A stretch of DNA of 64,000 nucleotides from an uncultured Clostridia bacterium (GTDB lineage Bacteria; Bacillota; Clostridia; Oscillospirales; Ruminococcaceae). The position numbers and the translations under genes were made by a program. Of this stretch, positions 50,650 through 58,829 are shown piece by piece. The stretch is taken from assembly GCA_947624555.1 (NCBI GenBank), contig CANQKW010000001.1, positions 1 through 64,000 on the forward strand. The letters are read 5' to 3'. The notes below the pieces were generated by a model. That model ran no database searches, was not told the origin of the DNA, and saw only the letters and a program-made list of their open reading frames with translations. Every line of letters starts with the position of its first letter. The stretch's first letter is position 1.

Positions 50650-52770
50650 TTACATACTCTTTCTGTCAGCAATTTCAGCCATTTTAGCCGCATTCAGCCT
50701 TGTGTCGCCCTTGACCCTCGAATAACTCAGATAGCCGTTCATACGGTCGATTTTTGTAAGATTTCTGGAGCCGCATTTCGGACAAACGTCCATTTCAAGT
50801 TGCTGGTAACCGCAATCATCACAATATGCAAGCGAAAGATTTACACCCTCATAGAAACCTTTCTGCATAGCTCTTCTTACAAGCGTTTTGACCGCACCCT
50901 TGTTATAGTCGATAGGATAGCGGACATACTGTATTTTTCCGCCGTTAAACAAATTCCAGAAACGCTCTTCCCTGTCCTGTTTCTGGATAGGCGTCAGATC
51001 CTCGGAAACGTGACAATGGAACGAGTTAGAAACATATTCTCTGTCGGAAACATTCTCCACAATACCGTATTTCTTGCGGAACTGCTGAATTTGCAGACCG
51101 CAAAGATTTTCAGCAGGAGTGCCGTAAATTGCGTAAAGGTGACCGTCCTCTTTCTTAAATTCACTTATACGCTTGTTGATAAATTCCATTGTTTTCAGGG
51201 CGAAATTTCCGTCCTTGGCAATAGATTTTTTATCTGCAAGCTGTTCGAGCTCATTCAGGGCAGTTATTCCGAACGAAGCGGTCGCCGCTTTAAGAAGAGG
51301 CTTTATTTTATCATGAATACCGAGATGTCCGCCCAAAAAACCTCCCTCGCAGTAAGCAAGCGGATTTGTGGAGGCTTTCATTTCTCCCAGATAGTCATAT
51401 GTACGGCAATGTATTCTGCGAATGAGATTGAGGTAATAATCAAGGACTTCAAAGAAATCACGGCTTTCCTGCTGAGCCTTTGAATAAATCATCGGCAAAT
51501 GCAGAGAAACTGCGCCGATATTAAATCTTCCGATGAAAATCGGTTTATCGTCCTCATCGGCAGGCTCCATTCCGCCTCGCTCATACCACGGAGAAAGGAA
51601 AGCTCTGCAGCCCATAGGACTTATAATTTTACCGTATTTCTTGTACATATCGGCAACATATCCGTCTCCCGAAAGAGAAAGCCAGTCGGGGTACATAGCC
51701 TTCTGAGAGCAGGCAATTCCCGCCTCAAAAACGTCCTCAAGCTCGCAGCCCTCGCCGTGAAGTTTTTCATCGTACAGGAAAACTATTTTCGGGAAAAGAA
51801 CGGGTTTCTTGCAGGACGCTTTTCCTTGACCGTTCTTTCTGACTTCAAGCATAAGAATACTTGCCATTTTTGCAAATCTTCCTCTGCCCACTCCACAGGT
51901 CATTGTGATAAACGGGTAGTCGCCCCTGCTTGAAGAAACGGAGTTGAATTTATACTCCCAACCCTGAAAACCCTGACGAAAATCGACCTCAACGTCCTTT
52001 ACAGCCTCTCTGTCTGCCACTTCTTCCGACAGACCCAGACTTATGTAGCGTTCATACTGCTTTTTGTATGTTTTTTCAGCATAAGGTTCAAGCAGCTCGT
52101 CCACACTTGCAACGGTAAATCCGCCGTACTGCTGAGATGCCGCCGCAAGCGTCACATCTCCGATAACATCAAAAGCGACTGCAAGCGTTTTCGGCTCGTT
52201 ATACCAGAGATTGCCCATTTCAAAGCCGCCCTCCATAACGCTTTTCATATCGAAAAGGCAGCAGTTCATTGTATCTCTGCGTGCGCTCATATCGTGAACA
52301 TAAATATATCCGTCACGGCAAGCCTGAAGTTCTTCAGAGGTCATAAAAAACTTCTTGTAAAGCTCTTTGTTAAGCTCATTGAATATAAGAGAGCGTTTAG
52401 TGGAAACCAGCGCAGAATCGGAGTTGGAATTTTCCTTATCACCGATATACATAATCGACTGTGATTTTACATAAACCTCGTCGAGCATACTTACGAAATC
52501 CTGCTTATAGTTGCGGTAATCCTTATAGCTCTTTGCTACCGCTGGATTTGTCGCCTCAAGAGCGCCCTCGACAATATTGTGCATTTTTGCAATAGGTATC
52601 TCATCTTCGCCGTAATTCTGCGCCTTATCTGTAACGTATTTACAGATGAAATTCAGCTCCTCGGGAGTAAACTTATACATAACACGTGTCGCAGATTTAT
52701 TCACAGCGTTTACAACCTTCTGAACATTAAAATCCTCTCTCGTGTTATCTTTTTTAATTATGCTTATCAT
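50650..52770 (-). CDS. nrdD: anaerobic ribonucleoside-triphosphate reductase
   Basis: Oxygen-sensitive class III reductase making dNTPs. 706 residues. N-terminal ATP-cone (KKDNTREDFNVQKVVNAVNK) for allosteric control, the large barrel, then the C-terminal zinc site CDDC/CPKCGS and the glycyl-radical site RMNGYLSYSR. I chose ATG 52770 (AGAGAG eight bases upstream); GTG 52779 is an alternative. A six-codon reading frame (52790-52770) ends in TAATG with this start. Promoter and NrdR-like boxes lie upstream. Confidence 0.97.
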   Translation of the reverse strand: MISIIKKDNTREDFNVQKVVNAVNKSATRVMYKFTPEELNFICKYVTDKAQNYGEDEIPIAKMHNIVEGALEATNPAVAKSYKDYRNYKQDFVSMLDEVYVKSQSIMYIGDKENSNSDSALVSTKRSLIFNELNKELYKKFFMTSEELQACRDGYIYVHDMSARRDTMNCCLFDMKSVMEGGFEMGNLWYNEPKTLAVAFDVIGDVTLAAASQQYGGFTVASVDELLEPYAEKTYKKQYERYISLGLSEEVADREAVKDVEVDFRQGFQGWEYKFNSVSSSRGDYPFITMTCGVGRGRFAKMASILMLEVRKNGQGKASCKKPVLFPKIVFLYDEKLHGEGCELEDVFEAGIACSQKAMYPDWLSLSGDGYVADMYKKYGKIISPMGCRAFLSPWYERGGMEPADEDDKPIFIGRFNIGAVSLHLPMIYSKAQQESRDFFEVLDYYLNLIRRIHCRTYDYLGEMKASTNPLAYCEGGFLGGHLGIHDKIKPLLKAATASFGITALNELEQLADKKSIAKDGNFALKTMEFINKRISEFKKEDGHLYAIYGTPAENLCGLQIQQFRKKYGIVENVSDREYVSNSFHCHVSEDLTPIQKQDREERFWNLFNGGKIQYVRYPIDYNKGAVKTLVRRAMQKGFYEGVNLSLAYCDDCGYQQLEMDVCPKCGSRNLTKIDRMNGYLSYSRVKGDTRLNAAKMAEIADRKSM

Positions 52771-52852
52771 TACAGACACTCTCTTTTCATAATAATCGGT
52801 AAATTCTCCTTAGGACAAAGCCTTTCGGGGACATATTCCTGCAAAACATCTC

Positions 52853-52868
52853 ACACAAGAAATTGTGC
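52853..52868 (-). promoter_or_regulatory. NrdR-like box, proximal
   Basis: Minus strand GCACAATTTCTTGTGT matches 13 of 16 positions of the NrdR consensus ACACWATATATWGTGT as I recall it. Lies just downstream of the -10. Confidence 0.75.
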
Positions 52869-52877
52869 TTAAGTATC

Positions 52878-52906
52878 ATTATAGCACATTTTATTGTATG
52901 GGTCAA
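52878..52906 (-). promoter_or_regulatory. promoter of nrdD-nrdG
   Basis: Minus strand TTGACC (52906-52901), 17-base spacer, TATAAT (52883-52878), TG extension. Overlapped by NrdR-like boxes. Confidence 0.87.
52884..52899 (-). promoter_or_regulatory. NrdR-like box, distal, in the promoter spacer
   Basis: Minus strand ATACAATAAAATGTGC matches 12 of 16 of the same consensus. The two boxes are 31 bases apart centre to centre, about three helical turns, the usual tandem arrangement. Confidence 0.72.
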
Positions 52907-52971
52907 GGACTTTTTTACATAATTTGACCTTGCAGACATTTTCGTCATATTATACAAAATCGGTACAATTT

Positions 52972-54804
52972 TTACGTTTTGCCCGAATTATTCAAGTCAT
53001 TATAATTGTTTATAACATTAAGGAATATCTTGCCATATCTTTCAGCTTTTAACATTCCTACGCCTGATATTTCAAGAAACTCATCAATATTAGCAGGCAT
53101 TTTCGCTGACATTTCTCTTAAAGAAGAGTCCGAAAAGATAACATAAGGGGGAACGCCAAGCTTTGAGGAAAGCTCTCTGCGAACCGATCTAAGCTGCTCG
53201 AAAAGCTCAGGATTTGCCGTTTCTGACTTCATTTTTTCTGCTTTTTTGTATTGATTTTCTTTCGGAAGCCGCATTTTAAGGCTTTTTTTGTCTTTGATAA
53301 ACTCGTCGGCTTTTTTCGTAAGCTCGCATACAGAGCGTTCTCCTGCAATATCAATATAATTTTCGGCTATCAGAAAATCAATTATTTCACGGACTTTTCT
53401 AATAGGAATATCTTTCATTATTGCGTATGTTGAAAGCTTGTCATAATTATTCTCGGAAATTCTCCTGTCACGGTTTCCCGTAAGTATACGGCTTATCAGC
53501 GTCTTTCCTTCGCTTTTGCCCTGCTGTTTAATGCGAAAGATACAGGAAAGTATCTTCTGCGCCTCGACAGTAACGTCAACTGCCGCAAAATCCTTACAGC
53601 AATTAGAGCAGTTTTTGCAGCTTTTCGGAGATTTTTCTCCAAAATAATCCAGAATAAACGACCTAAGACACCGTGTTGTGCTGCAATATCTTATCATACT
53701 GCGCAGCCGCTTGTAATCACGTTCTTTGAGGAGCTGCTGTTCATCAGCAGAAAAATTTGCATCATCGTGACTTACATCTATCATATACTTTGCAAGTTCT
53801 GCATCACGCTGACTGAAAAGCAAGATACAGCTTGCCGCAGAGCCGTCACGCCCTGCTCTGCCTGCCTCCTGATAATAGCTCTCCAAATCTTTAGGCATAT
53901 TGTAATGAACGACAAGCGAAATATTTGACTTGTCAATGCCCATTCCGAAAGCGTTTGTAGCTACCATAACGTCAATTCGGTCATATAAAAAGTCGTCCTG
54001 GACCGCTTTTCTTTTTTCAGCGGAAAAGCCTGCGTGATACATCGCCGCTTTTATGCCGTTTTCTTTAAGCATTTCACATACATTTTCAACATTTTTCCGT
54101 GTAGCGCAATAAACGATGGTACTGCCGCCGTTTTCTCTGATTATCTTTAAAAGCTCGATGTCTTTATACTCAGGGGTTCTTACCTCAAAAAACAGATTGG
54201 GTCTGTCAAATCCCGTTGTAACAGACAGCGGATCGGACAATCCGAGGATATTTACAATATCTTTTTTTACAATATCCGTGGCGGTAGCTGTAAAAGCTGC
54301 CACAACAGGACGTTTTTTCAGGGATTTTACAAATCCCGATATTTTAAGGTATGACGGTCTGAAATCCTGTCCCCAGTGCGAAACACAATGCGCCTCGTCA
54401 ACGGCTACAAGAGGTATTTCAAGATTTTCGCACAAGCGATTAAAACTCTCTGTTTCAAGGCGTTCGGGAGCTGCATACAGAATTTTCAGTTCTCCGTTTA
54501 CTGCTTTCAGGCAGGTTTTGCGTAACTCCTCCTCCGATACAGAGCTGTTTATACACCCTGCGCTTATCCCGTTCTCACGAAGAGCATTTACCTGGTCTCT
54601 CATAAGAGAAATAAGCGGTGAAATTACTATTGCCGTACCGTTCATCATAAGAGCAGGCACTTGAAAGCAAACTGACTTTCCTGCGCCCGTGGGCATTACG
54701 CCAACGCAGTCACGTCCGCACAAAATGCTGTCGATCAACGTTTCCTGTGCATCACGGAATTGCTCGTGTCCGAAGTATTTTCTTAAAACGTCAAGTTTTG
54801 TCAA
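52972..54804 (-). CDS. recQ: ATP-dependent DNA helicase RecQ, TTG start
   Basis: 3'-5' helicase for repair. 610 residues. Walker A VMPTGAGKSVCFQ, DEAH box in VAVDEAHCVSHWGQDFRP, motif VI AGRAGRDG, zinc cysteines (CLRSFILDYFGEK, CKNCSNCC), winged helix, and an HRDC-like C-terminus (ELSSKLGVPPYVIFSD). Starts at TTG 54804 with a weak GGGG site; no ATG in frame is better. Lies 87 bases after upp behind a hairpin, so it may be partly separate from that operon. Confidence 0.95.
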   Translation of the reverse strand: MTKLDVLRKYFGHEQFRDAQETLIDSILCGRDCVGVMPTGAGKSVCFQVPALMMNGTAIVISPLISLMRDQVNALRENGISAGCINSSVSEEELRKTCLKAVNGELKILYAAPERLETESFNRLCENLEIPLVAVDEAHCVSHWGQDFRPSYLKISGFVKSLKKRPVVAAFTATATDIVKKDIVNILGLSDPLSVTTGFDRPNLFFEVRTPEYKDIELLKIIRENGGSTIVYCATRKNVENVCEMLKENGIKAAMYHAGFSAEKRKAVQDDFLYDRIDVMVATNAFGMGIDKSNISLVVHYNMPKDLESYYQEAGRAGRDGSAASCILLFSQRDAELAKYMIDVSHDDANFSADEQQLLKERDYKRLRSMIRYCSTTRCLRSFILDYFGEKSPKSCKNCSNCCKDFAAVDVTVEAQKILSCIFRIKQQGKSEGKTLISRILTGNRDRRISENNYDKLSTYAIMKDIPIRKVREIIDFLIAENYIDIAGERSVCELTKKADEFIKDKKSLKMRLPKENQYKKAEKMKSETANPELFEQLRSVRRELSSKLGVPPYVIFSDSSLREMSAKMPANIDEFLEISGVGMLKAERYGKIFLNVINNYNDLNNSGKT

Positions 54805-54827
54805 AACTCATACCCCGTTTCAACGAA

Positions 54828-54854
54828 AATTTGGGGATAAAATACCCCCAAATT
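54828..54854 (-). promoter_or_regulatory. hairpin between upp and recQ
   Basis: AATTTGGGG (54828-54836) and CCCCAAATT (54846-54854), 9-bp stem, loop 9. On the minus strand it is followed only by TTTCGTTG, so it is a weak terminator at best; it may stabilise the upstream mRNA. Confidence 0.6.
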
Positions 54855-54891
54855 CCGATAAATTATTACTCTCTGAGAAACTCACAAATGC

Positions 54892-55533
54892 TTACTTTGT
54901 ACCGAAAAGTCTGTCCGAACCGTCGCCGATACCCGGAATAATGTACAAATCCTCGTTTAATCCCTTGTCGATAGCGCCCGTTATGATTTCAACGTCGGGG
55001 TGTGCGCTTTGCAATGCCTTAATGCCTTCGGGACAGGTCAAAAGGCACATAAATTTAATATGAACTGCGCCGGCAGCTTTTACGATGTCGACGGTTTTTA
55101 TCGCCGAAACGCCCGTTGCAAGCATCATATCCATTACAATGACCTCACGGTTTGCAATATCAAACGGCAGCTTGCAGTAATACTCTGTGGCAGTATTGCC
55201 GTTCTGCTTATCACGGTAAATTCCGACGTGACCTACCTTTGCCGCAGGAACAAGCGCCAGTGCGCCGTCCACCATTCCTAATCCTGCTCTCATAATCGGC
55301 ACAAAAGAAACCTTTCTGCCGCTGATGATCTTAGCGTCTGCAAGAGCCAGAGGGGTCTGTATCTGTACATCTTTAAGAGGCAGATCTCTGGTCGCCTCAT
55401 AACAGATAAACATAGAAATTTCGTTTACAAGCTCACGAAATTCCTTAGAACCCGTCTGCTTATCTCTCAAAAGAGAAAGCTTATGCTGTACGAGAGGGTG
55501 TTCGCAGATAATAACATTTTCAAATTTTTCCAT
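54892..55533 (-). CDS. upp: uracil phosphoribosyltransferase
   Basis: Salvages uracil to UMP using PRPP. 213 residues. PRPP loop MDMMLATGVSAIKTVDIVK (family: MLATGGS), PIMRAGLGMVDG, and GAIDKGLNEDLYIIPGIGD GSDRLFGTK at the C-terminus (uracil site YIIPGIGD). Starts one base after the rpiB stop. RBS GAGGAAAA. Confidence 0.95.
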   Translation of the reverse strand: MEKFENVIICEHPLVQHKLSLLRDKQTGSKEFRELVNEISMFICYEATRDLPLKDVQIQTPLALADAKIISGRKVSFVPIMRAGLGMVDGALALVPAAKVGHVGIYRDKQNGNTATEYYCKLPFDIANREVIVMDMMLATGVSAIKTVDIVKAAGAVHIKFMCLLTCPEGIKALQSAHPDVEIITGAIDKGLNEDLYIIPGIGDGSDRLFGTK

Positions 55534-55534
55534 A

Positions 55535-55969
55535 TTATTTTTCCTCCAACTTCATCATTTTTTTAATACGCTCAACGTGTCTGCCGCCTTCAAATTCTGT
55601 TTCGAGAAAGACATCAACAAGTTCAATTCCAAGACCTGCTCCTACCACTCTTCCGCCGAGGCAAAGGACATTTGCGTCGTTATGCAGACGGGTATATTTT
55701 GCGGAAAACCAGTCCGAGCAAACCGCCGCACGTATGCCTTTAATTTTATTCGCAGCCATAGACATTCCTATGCCCGTACCGCAGAAAAGCAAACCGTATT
55801 CACATTCTCCGCCTGTAACTTTTTCACAAACCTTTTCGGCAATATCGGGGTAATCACACCTTTCTCCCGAACAGCCTAAGTCTACGAACTCTATCTTCTT
55901 ATTCCGAAGATGTTCTGTCACGGCAATTTTCAGCTCATATCCGCCGTGGTCACAGCCTATTGCTATCAT
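55535..55969 (-). CDS. rpiB: ribose-5-phosphate isomerase B
   Basis: Interconverts ribose-5-phosphate and ribulose-5-phosphate. 144 residues. IAIGCDHGGYELK at the start, LLFCGTGIGMSMAANK with the catalytic Cys, and NDANVLCLGGRVVG. The start is ATG 55969 with GGAGGG upstream; the frame opens 15 codons earlier inside tsaB without a site. The sugar-phosphate and upp neighbours point to nucleotide salvage. Some members use allose or galactose phosphates. Confidence 0.94.
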   Translation of the reverse strand: MIAIGCDHGGYELKIAVTEHLRNKKIEFVDLGCSGERCDYPDIAEKVCEKVTGGECEYGLLFCGTGIGMSMAANKIKGIRAAVCSDWFSAKYTRLHNDANVLCLGGRVVGAGLGIELVDVFLETEFEGGRHVERIKKMMKLEEK

Positions 55970-55988
55970 TCTAATTCCCTCCGTAAAA

Positions 55989-56669
55989 TTATTGCCCGTT
56001 AATTCTTTCGGCACGTTCCCGTTCTGCCTGAGGCAGTCTCAAATACTGCGGCATAAGCGTTTCGGGTCCAATCGCCGTCTTACCCTCTGCGGCAAGACAT
56101 ACTCCGCTTCCCCGTTGAAAACGCAAAGCAAGCGGCGCTAATTCATACCTTTTTTCAGTAAATTCATAAGCCAGTGCTGCCCCGTCGCCTGCAAGAATTA
56201 TTTTTCCGTCAAGCTTTAAAAGCTCCTTTGACAATTCTGCAAGAGAAATTGCCCTGTCCTCGCAAAGCCGTGTTATAACGCCGTTTTCCGACTTAAAAAC
56301 CGCATTGTACACCTGTTTAAGACGAGCGTCCATACAAGCGCATATTATCCCGTCTATTCCGACGAAATTATAGGCGATAGCCTCCGTAGTCGAAACGCCG
56401 ACGCAAGGAATATCCGCACCCTTGCACAATCCCTTGACGCAGGAAATGCCTATCCTAAGACCCGTAAACGAGCCGGGTCCTGTTGTAACCGCTATTTTTT
56501 TCACGTCTGCGAGATTTTTTCCCGAAGTTTTAAGCATAGTTTCAATCATCGGCAAAAGCGTCTGCGAATGAGTATGCGCAACATTCAGAAATTCCTCTGC
56601 AACGATTTTCTCGCCGTCGTACAACGCACAGCCTGCGGTTATTGCGGAGCTGTCTATTCCAAGAATCAT
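55989..56669 (-). CDS. tsaB: tRNA t6A synthesis protein TsaB
   Basis: Partner of TsaD and TsaE in threonylcarbamoyl-adenosine formation on tRNA. 226 residues. ASKHA fold start LGIDSSAITAGCALYDG, HTHSQTLLPMIETML, and VTTGPGSFTGLRIGIS. Its ATG overlaps the tsaE stop as TGATG. tsaD is not in the window. Confidence 0.94.
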   Translation of the reverse strand: MILGIDSSAITAGCALYDGEKIVAEEFLNVAHTHSQTLLPMIETMLKTSGKNLADVKKIAVTTGPGSFTGLRIGISCVKGLCKGADIPCVGVSTTEAIAYNFVGIDGIICACMDARLKQVYNAVFKSENGVITRLCEDRAISLAELSKELLKLDGKIILAGDGAALAYEFTEKRYELAPLALRFQRGSGVCLAAEGKTAIGPETLMPQYLRLPQAERERAERINGQ

Positions 56670-57106
56670 AACTGAACCTCATCAATCAGGATTTTTCGGC
56701 TTTCGTCGCCTGTTTTTTCAATGCAAACGGAATAAACAGTACGTTTTCCGTCACACATTTCCTCGGCAAGAGCAGGGATATTTTCGCTCCACTCTGCGGC
56801 GATAACTCCTCCTCTGTCGAGATAGTCGAGAAAACCTATTGCATACAAATCATCAAAGCACACTATCCTGTATAAATCGAAATGAAAAAGCGGCATTTTA
56901 CCGTAATATTCATTCACCAGAGCAAATGTCGGACTTGTAACAGTGTCGTCTACGCCAAGCGCTTTTGCAAGCCCCTTCGTGAACGTTGTTTTACCTGCTC
57001 CGAGGTCGCCCTTATAGAGAATGATGTCGCCTGCCATTAGCTTTTCACCGAAATCATAGGCGATTTTTTCGGTTTCTTCGGCGCTGTTTGAAATAAATTC
57101 GCTCAT
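56666..57106 (-). CDS. tsaE: tRNA t6A synthesis ATPase TsaE
   Basis: Small P-loop ATPase of the t6A complex. 146 residues. Walker A YKGDLGAGKTTFTKGLA, SPTFALVNEYYG and FHFDLYRI, then the acidic E-W motif AAEWSENIP. Start overlaps the fhs stop as TGATG. The pair with tsaB is conserved in bacteria. Confidence 0.95.
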   Translation of the reverse strand: MSEFISNSAEETEKIAYDFGEKLMAGDIILYKGDLGAGKTTFTKGLAKALGVDDTVTSPTFALVNEYYGKMPLFHFDLYRIVCFDDLYAIGFLDYLDRGGVIAAEWSENIPALAEEMCDGKRTVYSVCIEKTGDESRKILIDEVQL

Positions 57107-58776
57107 CAGAACAAACCCGTAATAACGCCGTTTTCATCTACGTCAATATTGTTGGCGGCAGGAATTTTGGGAAGTCCCGGCATAGTCATAATATCTCCCG
57201 TATATGCTACCACAAACCCTGCGCCGTTGCTTGAACGGACATCGCTTACCGTAATCACGAAATTTTCGGGTTTTCCGAGCTTTGCGGGGTCGTCTGACAG
57301 CGAATACTGCGTTTTTGCAACACACACAGGCACTCTGTCAAGTCCCAGCTCTTCGATCTCCTTTATTGCTTTTTCAGCCTTTGCGGTATAAACAACTCCG
57401 TCAGCACGGTAAATTTTCTCTGCAATTATACTGAGCTTTTCTTTTATGGAGAGCTTTTCATCGTAAAGAGGCTTAAAATTGCTCTTTTCGTTATCAATGG
57501 TTTCCACAACTGCGTTTGCAAGCTCAACAGTGCCCTCTCCGCCCTTTAAAAATCCGTCGGAGAATGCTATTTTTGTTCCCTTTTCCTCACAATATTTGCG
57601 AACCGTTTCAATTTCAGCGTCGGTATCGGTATAAAAATGGTTTATTGCGACAACAACGGGAACGCAGTATTGACGCATATTCTCTATATGAACGCCGAGA
57701 TTTACAATTCCTTTTTTCAGAGCCTCGATATTTTCCTTGGTAAGCTCGCTCTTGGGAACGCCGCCGTTGTATTTGAGTGCTCTTATTGTCGCTACCAGTA
57801 CAACGCAGTCGGGTTTAAGCCCTGCAAAACGACATTTTATATCGAAAAATTTCTCTGCTCCCAAATCCGAACCAAAGCCTGCCTCGGTTATCGTGTAATC
57901 CGCAAGTTTCAGGGCAAGTTTTGTCGCTCTTACGGAATTGCAGCCGTGGGCAATATTCGCAAAAGGTCCTCCGTGAATGATAGCAGGATTGTTCTCGAGG
58001 GTCTGCACGAGATTTGGATTTATTGCCTCTTTCATAAGAGCCGTCATGGCGCCTACAGCTTTAAGGTCACGGGCAAAAACAGGCTTGTTGTCATATGTGT
58101 AAGCTACAAGAATATTGCCAAGACGCTTTTTCAGATCCGACAAATCTGACGAAAGGCACAAAATAGCCATTATTTCGCTTGCAACGGTTATCTGGAAGTG
58201 ATCCTCTCGGGGAACGCCGTTGCTGCTGCCGCCCATACCGACAACGCAGTTTCTCAGCGCACGGTCGTTCATATCAAGGCAGCGTTTAAGCAATATCCTG
58301 CGAACATCAATATTCAGCTCATTTCCTTGCTGAATATGGTTGTCTATAATTGCACAAAGGAGATTATTTGCAGAAGTTATAGCGTGCATATCGCCCGTGA
58401 AATGAAGATTAATGTCATCCATAGGAACGACCTGCGAATATCCGCCGCCTGCCGCTCCTCCCTTAACGCCGAAAACAGGTCCGAGAGAAGGCTCACGAAG
58501 AGCAAGACAGGCTTTTTTGCCTATTTTGTTCATACCCTCGCAAAGACCTACCGAAGTAGTAGTCTTGCCCTCGCCGGCCGGAGTAGGATTTATCGCAGTT
58601 ACAAGGATAAGCTTACCGTCGGGATTTTTGGCTGTACGGTCAATCAGCTTTTGCGTTAATTTTGCTTTATAATGACCGTACGGCTCGATTTCGTCTTCGG
58701 AAACGCCTAATTTTGCGGCAATTTCCTTGATTTCAAGCATTTTTGCCTGCTGAGCGATTTCAATATCTGTAAGCAT
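57106..58776 (-). CDS. fhs: formate-tetrahydrofolate ligase
   Basis: Makes 10-formyl-THF from formate, THF and ATP; first step of the methyl branch in acetogens and also used for purines. 556 residues. ATP loop [36 protein letters not shown], and [24 protein letters not shown]. Lies 53 bases after the topoisomerase A gene; I found no promoter or ZTP/THF riboswitch there, so it is probably read from the topoisomerase promoter. Confidence 0.97.
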   Translation of the reverse strand: MLTDIEIAQQAKMLEIKEIAAKLGVSEDEIEPYGHYKAKLTQKLIDRTAKNPDGKLILVTAINPTPAGEGKTTTSVGLCEGMNKIGKKACLALREPSLGPVFGVKGGAAGGGYSQVVPMDDINLHFTGDMHAITSANNLLCAIIDNHIQQGNELNIDVRRILLKRCLDMNDRALRNCVVGMGGSSNGVPREDHFQITVASEIMAILCLSSDLSDLKKRLGNILVAYTYDNKPVFARDLKAVGAMTALMKEAINPNLVQTLENNPAIIHGGPFANIAHGCNSVRATKLALKLADYTITEAGFGSDLGAEKFFDIKCRFAGLKPDCVVLVATIRALKYNGGVPKSELTKENIEALKKGIVNLGVHIENMRQYCVPVVVAINHFYTDTDAEIETVRKYCEEKGTKIAFSDGFLKGGEGTVELANAVVETIDNEKSNFKPLYDEKLSIKEKLSIIAEKIYRADGVVYTAKAEKAIKEIEELGLDRVPVCVAKTQYSLSDDPAKLGKPENFVITVSDVRSSNGAGFVVAYTGDIMTMPGLPKIPAANNIDVDENGVITGLF

Positions 58777-58829
58777 AATTATCTCCTTTCAGTTATGTCA
58801 AAATTGATTTCTTATAAATCTGACACTCT

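Noticed and set aside
58777..58829. ZTP or THF riboswitch before fhs
   Set aside because: The gap is only 53 bases, A/T-rich, and has no conserved riboswitch core or stems.
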